Below the pieces are notes generated by a model. The model ran no database searches and was not told where the DNA came from. It was given only the letters and a program-made list of their open reading frames with translations. From positions 4,822,800 to 4,886,799 of the forward strand of contig OY829330.1 of the NCBI GenBank assembly GCA_963691655.1: a DNA stretch of 64,000 nucleotides, written 5' to 3'. The translations under genes were made by a program, and so were the position numbers. Every line of letters begins with the position of its first letter. Positions within the stretch are counted from its first letter, which is position 1. The stretch is from Toxonevra muliebris (lineage: Eukaryota > Arthropoda > Insecta > Diptera > Pallopteridae). Positions 45,897 through 57,330 of the stretch are shown here, in pieces.

Positions 45897-47821
45897 TTAT
45901 TTTCTGTAATGAGGAATATGAGTGACATCTACTCTTTTTTTGTGACGCATAGGGTCTGTTTCCCTTATAATCCCCCAACAATAGTCTCCCAGAATATTTT
46001 CACTCCAAACACCCTGGTATCTTCTTTCGAGCGTCATCACGTCTTGGTGAAATCTTTCTCCCTGTTCGTCACCTAAATTAATTGGAAATTGGTTTAAATG
46101 CGAATGCAACATATGCATTTTAAGAGACATATTGGCACCTATCTCTTTATAATTTGTCAACATTTTAGCAACTATTTCCTTATAATTGTCCTGTTGAGTA
46201 TTTCCTAAGAACCCATGTACCACTTCCACAAAACTGTTCCATGCATTGGCATGTAGAGGTGACATGGTTTTTATAAATTGTTGGTCCTGCAAAAGTTTTT
46301 TTATTTGTGGACCAATAAAAATACCTTCTTTCACTTTTGCGAAAGTTAAATATGGAAAGAAGTTAATTAGATATTGAAAGGCTGGATCCTCCTTGTCTAG
46401 TGTTTTTACAAAGTTCTTCATTAATCCCAATTTAATATGCAGCGGAGGCAATGTCACATCATCTTGTAATACTAACGGTCGATTAGAAACATTTAAAGCC
46501 CCAGGAGCAAAGTTCTTTCTAAGAGGCCATTCTTCACGATAGAAATGATATTGTCTTGCTCGACTGTCCCATAACAGCAGTACTTTGTGAATCCACTTTG
46601 CAGACCAGTAATTATACATAACAATAACCTGAAGTTTTTTTAAATAAAATATTGGTTATGTTCAGAAAACGATCTCTGCTCAGCAACATGTTGAGGTGAA
46701 GTATCAGAAAAATAATACGTTCAATGAAATGACGACTGCTTAATATAATTTTTGTTGGTCATAAAGTGATCAATTTCTGTTCACAAGACACACAGGTAGC
46801 AGTGGCGGAGCAGAGACGTCTTCTGAACGTGACCATTGCGTTATGGATTATTAAAATTTTATAAAAATAAACATATGAATCATAACATTATTTACCTTGA
46901 AATCTGCACTAACTTTCCATTTATATTTATTGTATTGAATCAAACGAAATATATGTGCAATGCGTTCATATGTTTCCTTTGTATTAACAGCATGTGAGAG
47001 TGGAATTGTAGGTAAATTATTGCCATTGTTAAGAAGAGCGAATTTTAAGCTGCTCTTGGAGCCGTCTATGAAAAGACGCCAATCATTTGGAATATGTTGT
47101 ACTTTCAACGCTTCAAATAGACCGTCAATATTATTGCAGAAACAAATGTTTTCTGTTTTTGTAAAAAAAAAAAAAGGAAAAAGGATCACTTCTATTTCGA
47201 TAAATAGACACTTTGGTTGACTTATCTAGACAATTCCACTGTTGTAGACGTGATGCTAATACTTCACTATCTACTTTAGATAATTTTAAATCTCGTATCA
47301 AATCATTTAATTCAGCTTGACTTATTAAATGTTTTATTTGAACTCCACAGTCGTCAGATGAAGACGTTTCAAAACTGTAGTCAGTACTACTGATATTTTC
47401 GTCTTTGTTAAGAGGTTTTGGTGCATTGCATTCAGAGTATGGAACTGGTTTTTGAGCGCTAGTAACATTAGGATAATTCATTGATTTTCTTTTTTTCGCA
47501 TTTATACCAGTAAGATTTACTGCACAAAAATAACAATCAGTATGATCTACTGCTTCTGACCATAGCATTGGAATGCCGAAGCTTAAGTACGCCTCTTCTC
47601 CAGATGACCATTTAGTTAAAACTATGCTGCAGTTTGTACAAACGAGACTTGGTGTCCAAGGTTTATTTTCATCACCTATTTCAAAACCGAAGTATTGTAA
47701 ATATGCGTTATTTATTTTACGGGTTATTTTTCTACCATTTTTTTAATTATGTATGTCCACATATGAAACAAAACAAATCTGGATCATTTTTACAAACGAA
47801 CATTCTGCTGGTACTAGCCAT
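45897..47821 (-). pseudogene. Spliced pseudogene of a multi-copy animal family (EQGERFHQD motif)
   Basis: Reading the minus strand from ATG 47821, the order is: NDPDLFCFICGH; after a frameshift NAYLQYFGFEIGDENKPWTP with LVCTNCS; HTDCYFCAV; NYPNVTSAQKPVPYSE; LNDLIRDLKLSKVDSEVLAS; a frameshift in a poly(A/T) run near 47161-47173; FCNNIDGLFEAL; WRLFIDGSKSSLKFALLNNG; then an intron (donor GTAAAT near 46896, acceptor TTCAG near 46632); GLQSGFTKYCC in a shifted frame; LWDSRARQYHFY; LPPLHIKLGLMKNFVKTLDK; and DEQGERFHQDVM. I recognise this architecture as a widespread multi-copy family of unknown function with zinc-binding-like Cys pairs. At least four frameshifts make it dead. No superfamily assigned. 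Confidence 0.75.
46651..46837 (+). repeat. Dispersed repeat R2, copy 2, inside the pseudogene intron
   Basis: It aligns with 31417-31604 in the same orientation and lies in the intron of the EQGERFHQD pseudogene. Confidence 0.65.
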
Positions 47822-49020
47822 TTTCAACACAATAACTTAAGAATAAAATTCTATTTTCAAAATACAAAACATTTAAAATATTTTCAAAATAAGAAATATT
47901 CTATTAAACGTAAAGTTTTAATTTGTAATAGAGGAAATTATGATGGAGAACTCTTTCAATACTTCTTTGCACTGATTGAACGAGTGTGAAGTTTGATTCC
48001 CGAGCTCAGCAACTTTCGGGTTGAAAATAAATTCGGCTGCATTTGACCATTTTCACCTCATTTTACTGCAGGTATGTCCAGCCCTTGAGCTCGCGAGCGA
48101 AAACAGCTTTAGTGCTTTAACATCTACACATTTGGAGCTTATGTGCTTTTACACATATACGACAGATCGTACGCGTACACAACACAATCGCAAAAATTGC
48201 ACACATTGACGTGGGCATGGCTGCTTTTCAGGCATTAAAAATCGATTTTTTAATATATTAGGTATTCGTAATCAACAAGAACAACAACCACAAAAAGAAA
48301 AATTACATTTAAAACATCATTGATTAGAATAAAATTGTTTTATAAGAAAAATATGGTTTTTGGATTGATGTTGTTGATGTTCAATAGTTTCGTATATTAT
48401 GACTTTTCTATCGACATATATATGCTTAAAATTTTCATAATAAAATTTCCTATAAGATAAAAGGGCCAACTTTTTGTCACTTATACAATTAATTTGAGAT
48501 ATAGGGCTTCAAAGTTGAAATTTGTTTAAAAAAAACGAAAAAAGCGATTTTATTTTACTTGTTTTTGATCATAACCGCCATATTACTAATACTATTGGCA
48601 CGTTTTACATCTTAAAATTTTTGTCTGACTCTCCTTTATAAAATTTATTGGCTGAAAATCAAAGTTTGTACAAGCAGTTATGTGAAGTATGCATGTGCTG
48701 TCAACAGTGCACTTTTTTGAATTTTGCCATTTACATGGAAAATTGGGGCCAATCGAAAAAAATCATTAAGATATTCGGATTCTACCGAAAATTTCACTAT
48801 AGAAAATGTTATCGCCATTCGCTATGGTGAAAGTTTTTGTAAATTTGTAGAGTAGTGTTATCGAGGGGACCAAAATGTATGGAATTTTTACGAATTAAAG
48901 CGATTTTTTCAAGGGACCAGCAGTTTGTTACGAATTATTGAGATTTTCGAATTAACGGGGTACGAATTATCGCGATTCTACTGTATTTAGTTTCATTAAA
49001 CTATACAACAAAATAAAAAA

Positions 49021-49580
49021 AATGGCAATACCCATCTCCAAATTTGGTGGTTTATAATGTCTTTTGATCCGCTGAATCTGCCATCAGTTTTGTTGTAGCA
49101 ACTCAGGTTTTTGAGATATATGCAATTTTTTGATTTTCCAGACATGGGTCGACATTTTTATCAAAATTACCATTTTTCGAAAAAAGGAAAGCATCTATAT
49201 CTCTCCAAAAAGGCAATTAAATTATCTTTAATTTAAGAGTTTATTTGATTCTCTATTCCATTTCAGTCAAAAGTTATAGAGATTCGAAGTTGAAATTCTG
49301 ACCAAAAAAACCCTTTTTTTCGAATTTTCTATAAGCACTTAAATTTTGCGCAAGAGTTCACGCTATCGATTCATTCTGCAAATTTAATTACCTTTTTGAA
49401 AAGATATAGATGCTTTACTTTTCATTTCGAAAAAATGGTAATTTTGATGAAAATGTCGACCAATGTCTGGAAAATCAAAAAATTGCCTATAAACCTGAGT
49501 TGCTACGACAAAACTGATGGCAGATTCGGATTCAGCGGACCAAAAGTACCATCAAATTTGGAGATGGGTAAAAAACAGTG
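49021..49580. mobile_element. Palindromic element with arms of about 190 bp
   Basis: The left arm (49031-49215) and right arm (49385-49575) are inverted copies. Shared blocks include ACCCATCTCCAAATTTG, GATCCGCTGAATC/GGTCCGCTGAATC, CTGCCATCAGTTTTG and CAGACATGGGTCGACATTT. The centre is about 170 bp. No gene. Confidence 0.75.
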
Positions 49581-49637
49581 TTGTATAGTGTTATTAGGGA
49601 TATTCACGAGGTGCACAATGTTTGTTTACTTGATTAT

Positions 49638-50384
49638 TTATGCTGAGGTCATGCTTAGCCCTAAATGCGCATTTAGAACATTTAGCTCTAAATTCTACTC
49701 TAAATTTACATTTAGCCATACAACATTTTCAACTTAAATGCAACTGAATGCTATTTCATTTCAGTATTTAGACGAATGCAACACTGTTTCGAACATATTT
49801 TACTGCCACCTCTATTTTCAATACAAAGCACACCGAAGGGAAATTTTAACCTTATGAAAGCAACACTTTTTGTCTATGTAAATAGCAGCATTGTTAATTA
49901 CAAAAAATCAAACTTTTTTATTATAAAATCAATTATTTACTTAAAAAAAAAAAACAAAAAAAATTCATTTTATTCATTTCTATAATTTTAATACATTGTC
50001 ATTTTAAATGCAGTTTGCGGTGCTTTTAAAATGAAGTGTGGTGACTAGCCGCCCCTGTTTCCTTCTTTAGGTTAATTGCATTCAATGTTTATTTATAGTT
50101 TGAAGTAGAATAAACGTTGCCAATATGTAATGTAATATGACGTAATAATTAGCAAAAACTTGCGCTAACTGTAAGATTTCAAAATTTTTAATATATATTT
50201 CGTAAACAAGCTCCAATTTGAAGTTAAAAAAAAGATACATCTGTTGTCTCATAACAACAAAAAACATATGTTTACAATCGTGCATAAAAGCACATTTACT
50301 AAATGCTAGCATGAACACTCTTCGAAAAATCAAAGTTGGAAAAACTTAAATGCGCATTTAGAGCTAAGCATGAACACAGCATAA
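49638..50384. mobile_element. Non-autonomous inverted-repeat element, about 750 bp
   Basis: The ends TTATGCTGAGGTCATGCTTA and, inverted, TTATGCTGTGTTCATGCTTA continue into GCTCTAAATGCGCATTTA, about 38 bp. The interior is AT-rich. No clear target duplication. Confidence 0.7.
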
Positions 50385-50807
50385 GTTTCATATTAAAGTA
50401 TACCAACTTATGTGAAATATGCTGAAACAAAATGCATTTTATATTTTGTTTTGCAACATTAACAGCGTGGAACTTCATAACACATTTTTTTAAGAGACTA
50501 TGAAAATTAATACAATTTAAATAAAAATTAAATAATATGAAAAAATTCAAACAAAATTTCAAAAATATATGAGTTGAATAAAGTGTCTACTTTTACTAAC
50601 ATACGAAAAAAATGGTACACATGCGAAACGAAATATAGTAAAACTTCATACTTGGTTTCTTTCTTAAAACGTCATGTCAAAAGAAATAAACTTTAATTTT
50701 ATTTTTACACTGAATCAACAAAGCTATTGAGAAAAATATAAGTATTGATCAATGCCCACTTTAGTCCTCAACATATTTTTTTTTCAAGAAATTCATTAGA
50801 AATCGTC

Positions 50808-50890
50808 AAGTCGTCGCCTGAGGATTGATTTGGCGTATGTGTGTATACAAATTCATATACCTATATGCCAAATCAATTCTCAGGCAACGA
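50808..50890. ncRNA. miRNA-precursor-like hairpin candidate
   Basis: The arms GCCTGAGGATTGATTTGGCG and ATGCCAAATCAATTCTCAGG pair over about 23 bp with two mismatches. The pairing extends outward (TCG at 50811-50815 with AACGA at 50886-50890). The loop is about 24 nt. Size and shape fit a pre-miRNA on either strand, but a tiny palindromic transposon is equally possible. No known miRNA was recognised. Confidence 0.35.
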
Positions 50891-51120
50891 AATGTCTTAA
50901 AAAATAGAATTTTAAAAAAATATTTAGGAATCCTTTCAAAAATGTATTTACATTGAAAAGATTGTCCTCTCTCATTTTATTTCATATTAGAAGAGAGGAA
51001 GTCGAGTATAGGTATTTAAATAAATTTTTTTTTTATGAATGAAACCTGGAAAACAAAGCTAACGTTCTAGGGGAAAACTAAGTAGGCAATTTCATTAAAT
51101 GGAGTGTAGCTGTTATGTAC

Positions 51121-51935
51121 AGTATACCGCAAAACCATTAGAAACACCACAAATTTCCTTTAATTTTGTTCGTAAATATAGAGAGTTTTAACAGTTTTAA
51201 AAAGATTTTGCTAAACTTTTTTTCGGGAACTGTTTTATGCTGACAATTTGGGACCGATTTGTCAAGTAATAATGGAAAATATTATTCCTACTGTGGAAAT
51301 TTAGTTAACTTTTTTTACAAATCCAAGGATTCGTATTTGGATAAAAAAAAGTTTTCGCTTTGACTTCAAAATTTTTTTTTTATTTCAACCATAAGTGCAT
51401 AGATGTTTCTACACAATTGCATTTTCAGCTCACTTCATATGTATGCCTGCAAGGATCTACGTAGCCGTAAAGAGGCGACTCAAAAAACATAATTTCCCCC
51501 TTATTTTATTCGTATCAATTCATCTTTCCACAATGTGTCATTGGAGCAAAACCCTTTGTCATTGTAGTCTATTATCTTTATAGAATTAAAACCAACAAAG
51601 TTTTCAAACAATAACATCTTCTCGAGACACATGTTAAAAAAAAATAGAGGAAACTACATTTTTTGAATTTCGTTTTTAAGGCGACTCTGACCCTTGTAGA
51701 GCTACTGAAGTCAACTTATGGTACAAATAAAAAAAATTCAGAAATGGCCAAGGTTAACACTTATTTGTACCATAATATTTCAAAAGACATAGTTTTGGTT
51801 TTTGGTTTGTCACTAGAAAGCAGTTCCCGAAAAAAAAGTTTGGCAATATCTTTTTAAAACTGTTGAAACTAACTGCATTTACCAATAAAATTAGAGGAAA
51901 TTTGTGGTGTTTCTAATGGTTTGGCGGTATACCGA
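51121..51935. mobile_element. Palindromic element with arms of about 120 bp
   Basis: The left arm starts AGTATACCGCAAAACCATTA and the right arm ends with the inverse of GGTATACCGCCAAACCATTA. Both share GAAACACCACAAATTTCC, AACAGTTTTAAAAAGAT and the TTTTTTTCGGGAACTG block. The interior is unique. Probably a Tc1/mariner-type miniature element. Confidence 0.75.
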
Positions 51936-52316
51936 AAGTGTAATCGGACGGAATTACCGCTGAAACGATATAGCACAAATGAAAAACAGGTTGGTTATAA
52001 AAATCCAAAAAAAAAATTTTATTGTGAAAGAATGAACCGCAGCGGAAACCACTTACTACGCGACTCCAGAGCCAGAAATGAAATTTATTTTACTGTGTAA
52101 GTCATCATATGTATATAAACCCATCCGTCTCCAATGTCTCCTAAAAATAGTTTTACAACATAGTCATTGAAGTCTTCATTTTCAAACCTGGCTCTGATTG
52201 CGAGAAAAAATACTGCTGTCGTAAGATTAAAATCACCATCTTGCCACCAAGTTCACTACCTACATCTCCAATGAAAAATATATATATAGATTGTTGAAAT
52301 GAGTGAACTATCAAAG

Positions 52317-52365
52317 AGATCACTGATGAAGAACCGTAGTGGGTTCCGAAACGATCGTCTGATCT
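52317..52365 (+). ncRNA. Hammerhead ribozyme motif, copy 1
   Basis: All core parts are in order: stem I 5' strand AGATCA (52317-52322); core CTGATGA (52323-52329); stem II GAACC/GGTTC with loop GTAGTG (52331-52346); GAAA (52348-52351); a minimal stem III CGATCG (52352-52357); TC before the predicted cleavage after C52359; and stem I 3' strand TGATCT (52360-52365), which pairs perfectly with the 5' strand. The very short stem III resembles hammerheads of Penelope-like elements and schistosome satellites. One flaw is an A-C mismatch at the base of stem II (52330 with 52347). Self-cleavage is predicted, not shown. Confidence 0.75.
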
Positions 52366-53095
52366 AGTAGTTCTATGACTTTTTAGTATTCTTCTGGCAT
52401 TTTTGTTCATTTAAACCCTATTAAGTTTGTCAAATTTGGAAGTTATTTATAAAAATTTGTTTCCCAAATTAAAAATATTGAAAAATATCCATTTAGATTT
52501 CGAAAAATTGCTCCTCTTTTACCGCCAAGAAATTGTTCACAAACTTAAGAGGTTATCTTATTTATAGTTCAATATCTTATTAAATAGTACAGTATGTCTA
52601 GAATATTCTCCCAAAGTTTTAAGTCAATTGGAGTAAAAGTCTAGGAGATAGAGCCTTGAAAAGTTCCGCTCATTAGGCCAAGCCGGCCTGATTTCAGATG
52701 AATCTATCATGAGTTATTCTGACAGCGCCAAGGGAACTTTATTCTGAGGGGTCACAGGAAATGAGGTCCCAATGGCTGAATTTTCGAAATTTTTAAATGA
52801 AAATTTCACAAAATATTTGTCAAATGCTTACCTTTAAAATGTTGAGAGTTATTAAAATATTTTTTATTTTTTTTAACAATCATATTCGTGTTACTATAAT
52901 ACCAAAATGCAAAGACTATGTGATTGATTTTACCGTTTGCTCCCATTGATAACCTAGACGTTCTAAAATTTTCTCAATTGGCTAAAAGTGATTAGTGGGA
53001 TCTCAACAGTCGACACATAAAAAATTATGAAGTTATTTCAACGATTTCGATGCAATTTTTTAAAGTTTTTTTGTACACAAGATTCAAGTTAAATA
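52366..53095. other. No gene recognised
   Basis: AT-rich. The element that carries the hammerhead is not delimited. Confidence 0.3.
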
Positions 53096-53099
53096 AATA

Positions 53100-53800
53100 C
53101 ATTGTTCATTAAAAATGCAAAAAGTTATCAAAATGTTTCTTTTAAGCACTTTTTTCCAGATCTCGCTTTTTCTCTCAATTTTTTTAATTTCCTAATCTGC
53201 TAGCATTGTTTTCAAGAATTCTTTGAAAATTTCAATGTTAGAATATTTCTGACATTCATTGAGTGAACATTCTGGAGTAGGAATATAACATGTAATTATT
53301 TTGACCTTAATTTCAAAGGCTTTTGATATAAGATTTAAATTTTCGTGACAAACACACACACATACTGTGTGGGTACTACTAGCACCGGCGAGAACACAGT
53401 TGCACGGCCTTAGTTAAATTTAGCAAATTTAGTTAAGCCAATTTTAACGTCCGTATATTTTGTTTTGAAAATTTCAAACAATTCGGAGAGATTAAAAAAT
53501 ATTATTTTTTTTTAATTTGCTTTCGAGTGCCATCTTTTGTTTTTATTAAAAAGTAATATTTTATTTCCTTCATGCGGCTAATTTCATCGTCTTCGTAAAA
53601 CACAACGACTAAATTGGCCGTATGATTAGAAAGGGGTTTTAATTTTTTTAAGTTCGGAGAAGCTAAAATACTGCTCTGATAAACCAATTTCTTGGCTATG
53701 CGTGCTTGGTGCTCAGTGGGATCAAATTCTGCAGCTAATTACTTCCGACTCCAAGACTTTTTACTCTTGCACAGTAGTACTTTTTCTGAATTAGTTGACG
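53100..53800 (-). pseudogene. Pseudogene of a repeat-associated family (THTVCVC motif)
   Basis: The minus strand reads FDPTEHQARIAKKLVYQSS, NLVVVFYEDDEISRMKEIKY, KDGTRKQIKKK, then after a frame change KIGLTKFAKF, CVLAGASSTHTVCVCHEN and LNECQKYSNIEIFKEFL. I recall this order (FYE-DE-SR, QKR-LL-NL, KIGFSKF, LRP--CVL, THSVCVC-HQN) from a family repeated in many arthropod genomes, probably transposon-linked. Stops and frameshifts are present. No function assigned. Confidence 0.5.
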
Positions 53801-54004
53801 AGTGCTTGAATTTTTTCTTTATTTAATTTAAAACTTCAACAGATTCTTCATGTTTTTTCACAAACAATTTGTTATCATTTCCCTGGCTTTGAACTCGAAG
53901 AAGAACTCCAAAATTCGTCGCTTTGTACAAAAATTTCAGTATAAGATATGGCTGTTATTTAAAGATCTGTTTGTTAGTGGAATTCATTCAAAACCTAACC
54001 TTTG

Positions 54005-55710
54005 AGTCGTGTTCGATGGATCATATAAAGACAACACTGGCGTGTCGCTTAATAATGCTTTACACACTGGGCCTAGTATTCAGCGCAATCTATTTGCGGT
54101 ATATTGAAAACTTCGTTTTCATTGTCATTTTCATCCAAACAATGTATTAACGGCGGATATTATCAAGATGTTCCGGCAGATATGGGTCTCGAAATATCAC
54201 CGCAATTTCCAGAAAATCATTTGGAAAAGAGCCTCTATCAGCCGATTAAGCACACTCAGTAGTGTACGGTCACGTATGGGACTGCGTGTGGTCCGATTTT
54301 ATTGATGCAAGTGCTGGAGCAATTAACATGTGATTACCAAGAGGAATTTCCGCTTACTAGCTACGTATTGCTAGAAGATTTTTATGTAGATGATGTCCTA
54401 ACTGGTATCGACTTAACCTACAGCATGTAACGGCGGTCTCGCTTCTACGCTTTGTACCTAACTCTACGGACACCATCGAGCTTCATGGGTTCTCGGGTGC
54501 CTTTATGAAGGCGTGTGCAGCTGCGGTGTACTGTCGCTTTAAGAATGATGCTGGTAGTTTTGTTATCTCTTTGATAGATGCTAAAACTCTCATCAGCTTC
54601 TTTGAGTTAATGGACGAATTTTCCATTCTGAATTAAGTATGGACGCAAAATATCCGATCATCTTGCCAAAATAACATTGAGTCACCCATCTTCTACATGC
54701 CAGCGAACATCATAAGCACCTTCATCCAGGCGTATCTGCGCTTTTCATAATTGTACGGACACGACATTGAGTACTGGGAGGAAGAAATCTCATTCGCAAA
54801 TTCGCACACGATTGCCAAAGACAAACGAATACTCAATAATTAATGTCAGATCTTCCCTCATTTCGTGTGCGCCAAGCATTTCCCTTTCAAAACACTGGCT
54901 GCGATTATGCGGGCCCAATAACTTTGAAGCTGTACCATGCAGGCACATCGCATACTTGTAGGGCTCACTATTTTTTCAATTCATGTAGAACTTCTTACGG
55001 ACTTATCTACGGATTGTTTTCTAGCCGCTTTAAGTCGATTTATTTCAGATATTTAGCGGCAATCACCGCAATTTTCTTGGTGCGTTTCGTGTTCTGAACG
55101 AAACGTATAAAGCAATAATATCGCTAAAGCGTAGTGATGTTATTGCCGAATCTTTAGCTATGGATGGCATCCCATGTAATCACATTCTCCCTCATGCAAC
55201 GCACTGGGAAGATATGTGCGAATCTGCAGTGCGCTCTATTAAACATCATATGCGCGGGGTATTTGGAAACAATACTCCCACCGTGAAACAAATGCACATT
55301 CTTCGGACGCAAATTGAAGCTATTGTAAATTCACGCATACTAGGTGCTTCATCAGATTCTGATTTTAATTACCTCTCTCCATCCCATTTTCTCATAGTCT
55401 TCCTATGAAAGCTCACTATGGTGCTCACTAGGTAACCTTGAGGAGATAAACGTGAACAAACTAGTACTTAACATCGCTTCAAAACCGTCCCAAGTAGAAT
55501 CGTCGCACTCCGAACATAATAGCCGGTGACCTCGTAGTTATGAAAGAAAGCAACACACCACCAGCAATTTGGCCCATTGCTAGGGTACTTGAAGTATACT
55601 CTGAAGCTGATGGTCTTGTTTGTGCTGTAAGGTTCCACACCACTTGAGAAGAATTAACTCGATCCATAACGGAGCTGGCTGTTTTACCCTTATTCTGAAA
55701 CGTTGTTTCA
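54005..55710 (+). pseudogene. BEL/Pao retrotransposon pol pseudogene
   Basis: Motifs follow in the expected order with many frameshifts and stops: RT start RVVFDGSYKDNTGVSLNNAL; LTADIIKMFRQIW; VTYGTACGPILLMQVLEQL; LLEDFYVDDVLTG, the RT catalytic YVDD; LHGFSGAFMKACAAAVYCRF and ISLIDAKT (RNase H-like region); integrase with LPSFRVRQAFPFQNTGCDYA; HATHWEDMCESAVRSIKHHM and EAIVNSRIL; and the C-terminal AGDLVVMKESNTPPAIWPIA. The YVDD box, GCDYAGP and NTPPxxWP signatures are BEL/Pao-specific. Gag, protease and LTRs were not identified. Confidence 0.85.
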
Positions 55711-56525
55711 ACAGCGCCCAGGATTTTCTTTTGTCAACTGCTTTTTTTTAAACTGGCACTTGGAAAACGTGTGCAGTGAATAAAGTTAACCATTTTCACA
55801 ATTTCGAACAAAAATTTATTTATCATTACTTGTGAAGAAGATAGATGTGCACTCATGACAACGGATTTATACAGCGATTTCCAAAATTTCTCCTCTTCTT
55901 ATTGTTTATAATGTCCACTGGAAGATTTTGCGTTCAGAAACTCTTATCACTTGGAAATTTTCCGTAAACAAAACTTAATCAAAGCAAATAATTTTTCATG
56001 CATCGCACGAACTGAGCTCTTTGAACACCAAACACTTAATGACGTGCATGCTCTCAACTCAATTTAACTAGAAAAATATAAAATATAATGAAATTCGGGT
56101 ATTCCCTCAATTGTAGTTCATGTATTAACCTACATTTAGTTTTGACATGTAGAAAATTGAATTTTGTTTAATAAAATTAATAGAATTGTAGACTGTGTCA
56201 TTTTTAAATTGTGTAAAAAAGACAGTATATAAAAATAGTCGGATGGTTGGATGGGGTTACGCCTGGTTCTATGTCTGGATTTGTTATTACTACTTCGCTG
56301 CACTACTAAAGCTAGAAAGCTAAGAAAACATATTTTGGAAAGAACATTTTTTTAAGACTCACATTTTATCAATTTTTATGGCCTTGGTTTGCAAAAAAAA
56401 AAATGTTACAGGTAATGCAAGAAGCTGCAGGCGCACAAAAGTGTAAGTATTCTATTATCTTATTTGCATTTTTATATACTTTAAATATTATCTTAATTTT
56501 TATACGGAATGAAATTCTTCATTTG
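55711..56525. other. No gene; possible 3' remains of the BEL/Pao element
   Basis: No LTR could be proved, since only one copy would be present. Confidence 0.3.
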
Positions 56526-56529
56526 TTTT

Positions 56530-57330
56530 AAGCTGGATATTTTATTTTAAAGCAGCAGCTGATAGGAACAATTGTTTTCTCGTTGGACGGCTCTTCGATT
56601 TGTTGCAACATATCACATTGTGCATCTTGTTCGTAGTATCCACCCCGCCTTTCGAAGAGTTATAATATGTAATTATTTCAAGCTTAAAGTTTGTATTTGT
56701 CACTCGTTTGTACAGCTTTCTTTTTGCTTTTTTTTGGCTCATTGGAACACGTCATAATATTTTCCTAAAAGCCGAACATAGTAGAGAGAACATGGCATTT
56801 GCTGGATGGTAGAAATTCTGTTGGTATATTTAATTTGTTCCACCAAAGAACTTTTTTTTGGCAAATGGTAGTGATGTAAAAAAGTTGCCAAATACTACAG
56901 TTCGTCCTGTATTTTATGTAGGTTTCCCTGAGTTGACTTACAACTCTTTCACATTAGTTCGCCTTCCATGCTTGTTTTCCCGTGTAAAAGTCACCCTGCA
57001 ATGGATAAGCAGTTTTTGTGTCACAAAGCCATCAGATTTTAATGCCGTACTTTGCTGGTTTCGACGGTATGCACTGCGTAAATTTTGCTTTTCCCTGAAA
57101 GTTCGTCAATATTTAGTGCTTCATATGGCGCGAAGTTTTTACGTAAGTTTGCATTCAATATTTGAAATACATCTCGCATCGGTGCCGCTTTATCATATTC
57201 TATCTGTTGTTGCCGAATATTTTCGTTTTGAAATGCTCCAAAATTTATTGAGTCCCATAGATGCTCTATATAATGGATTTTAAAAAGTTTTCTAAAGATA
57301 TTTTAAGTGTTCAAAATTCGAACGGCGAAC
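56530..57330 (-). pseudogene. piggyBac transposase pseudogene
   Basis: The minus strand shows IEYDKAAPMRDVFQILNANL, NFAPYEALNIDEL (the PGEnltIDE-like region with catalytic Asp), IPSKPAKYGIKI, LCDTKTAYPLQGDFYTGK and, after stops, IITYYNSSKGGVDTTNKMHN (catalytic GGVD). These are piggyBac DDE-domain motifs in order. Frameshifts and stops separate them. The long plus-strand open frame at 56858-57283 is its antisense shadow. Confidence 0.75.

Larger units (their letters stand above)
44576..48986. mobile_element. Terminal-inverted-repeat unit enclosing the EQGERFHQD pseudogene, about 4.4 kb
   Basis: The left end CAGTGGAATCCCGATACTTC and the inverted right end CAGTAGAATCGCGATAATTC match in most positions and look like pogo/Tigger-type termini, with TA next to both. 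Inner arms are also inverted copies: 45228-45415 against 48650-48835, sharing GATTTTCAGCCAAT, GGCCCCAATTTTCC and GCGATAACATTTTCTA. The left arm is longer, with about 500 bp of extra sequence. Between the arms lies a minus-strand spliced pseudogene. That both ends belong to one element is inference. Confidence 0.6.

Noticed and set aside
56858..57283. 141-codon open frame on the plus strand
   Set aside because: It lies antisense to piggyBac transposase motifs and has no motif of its own.
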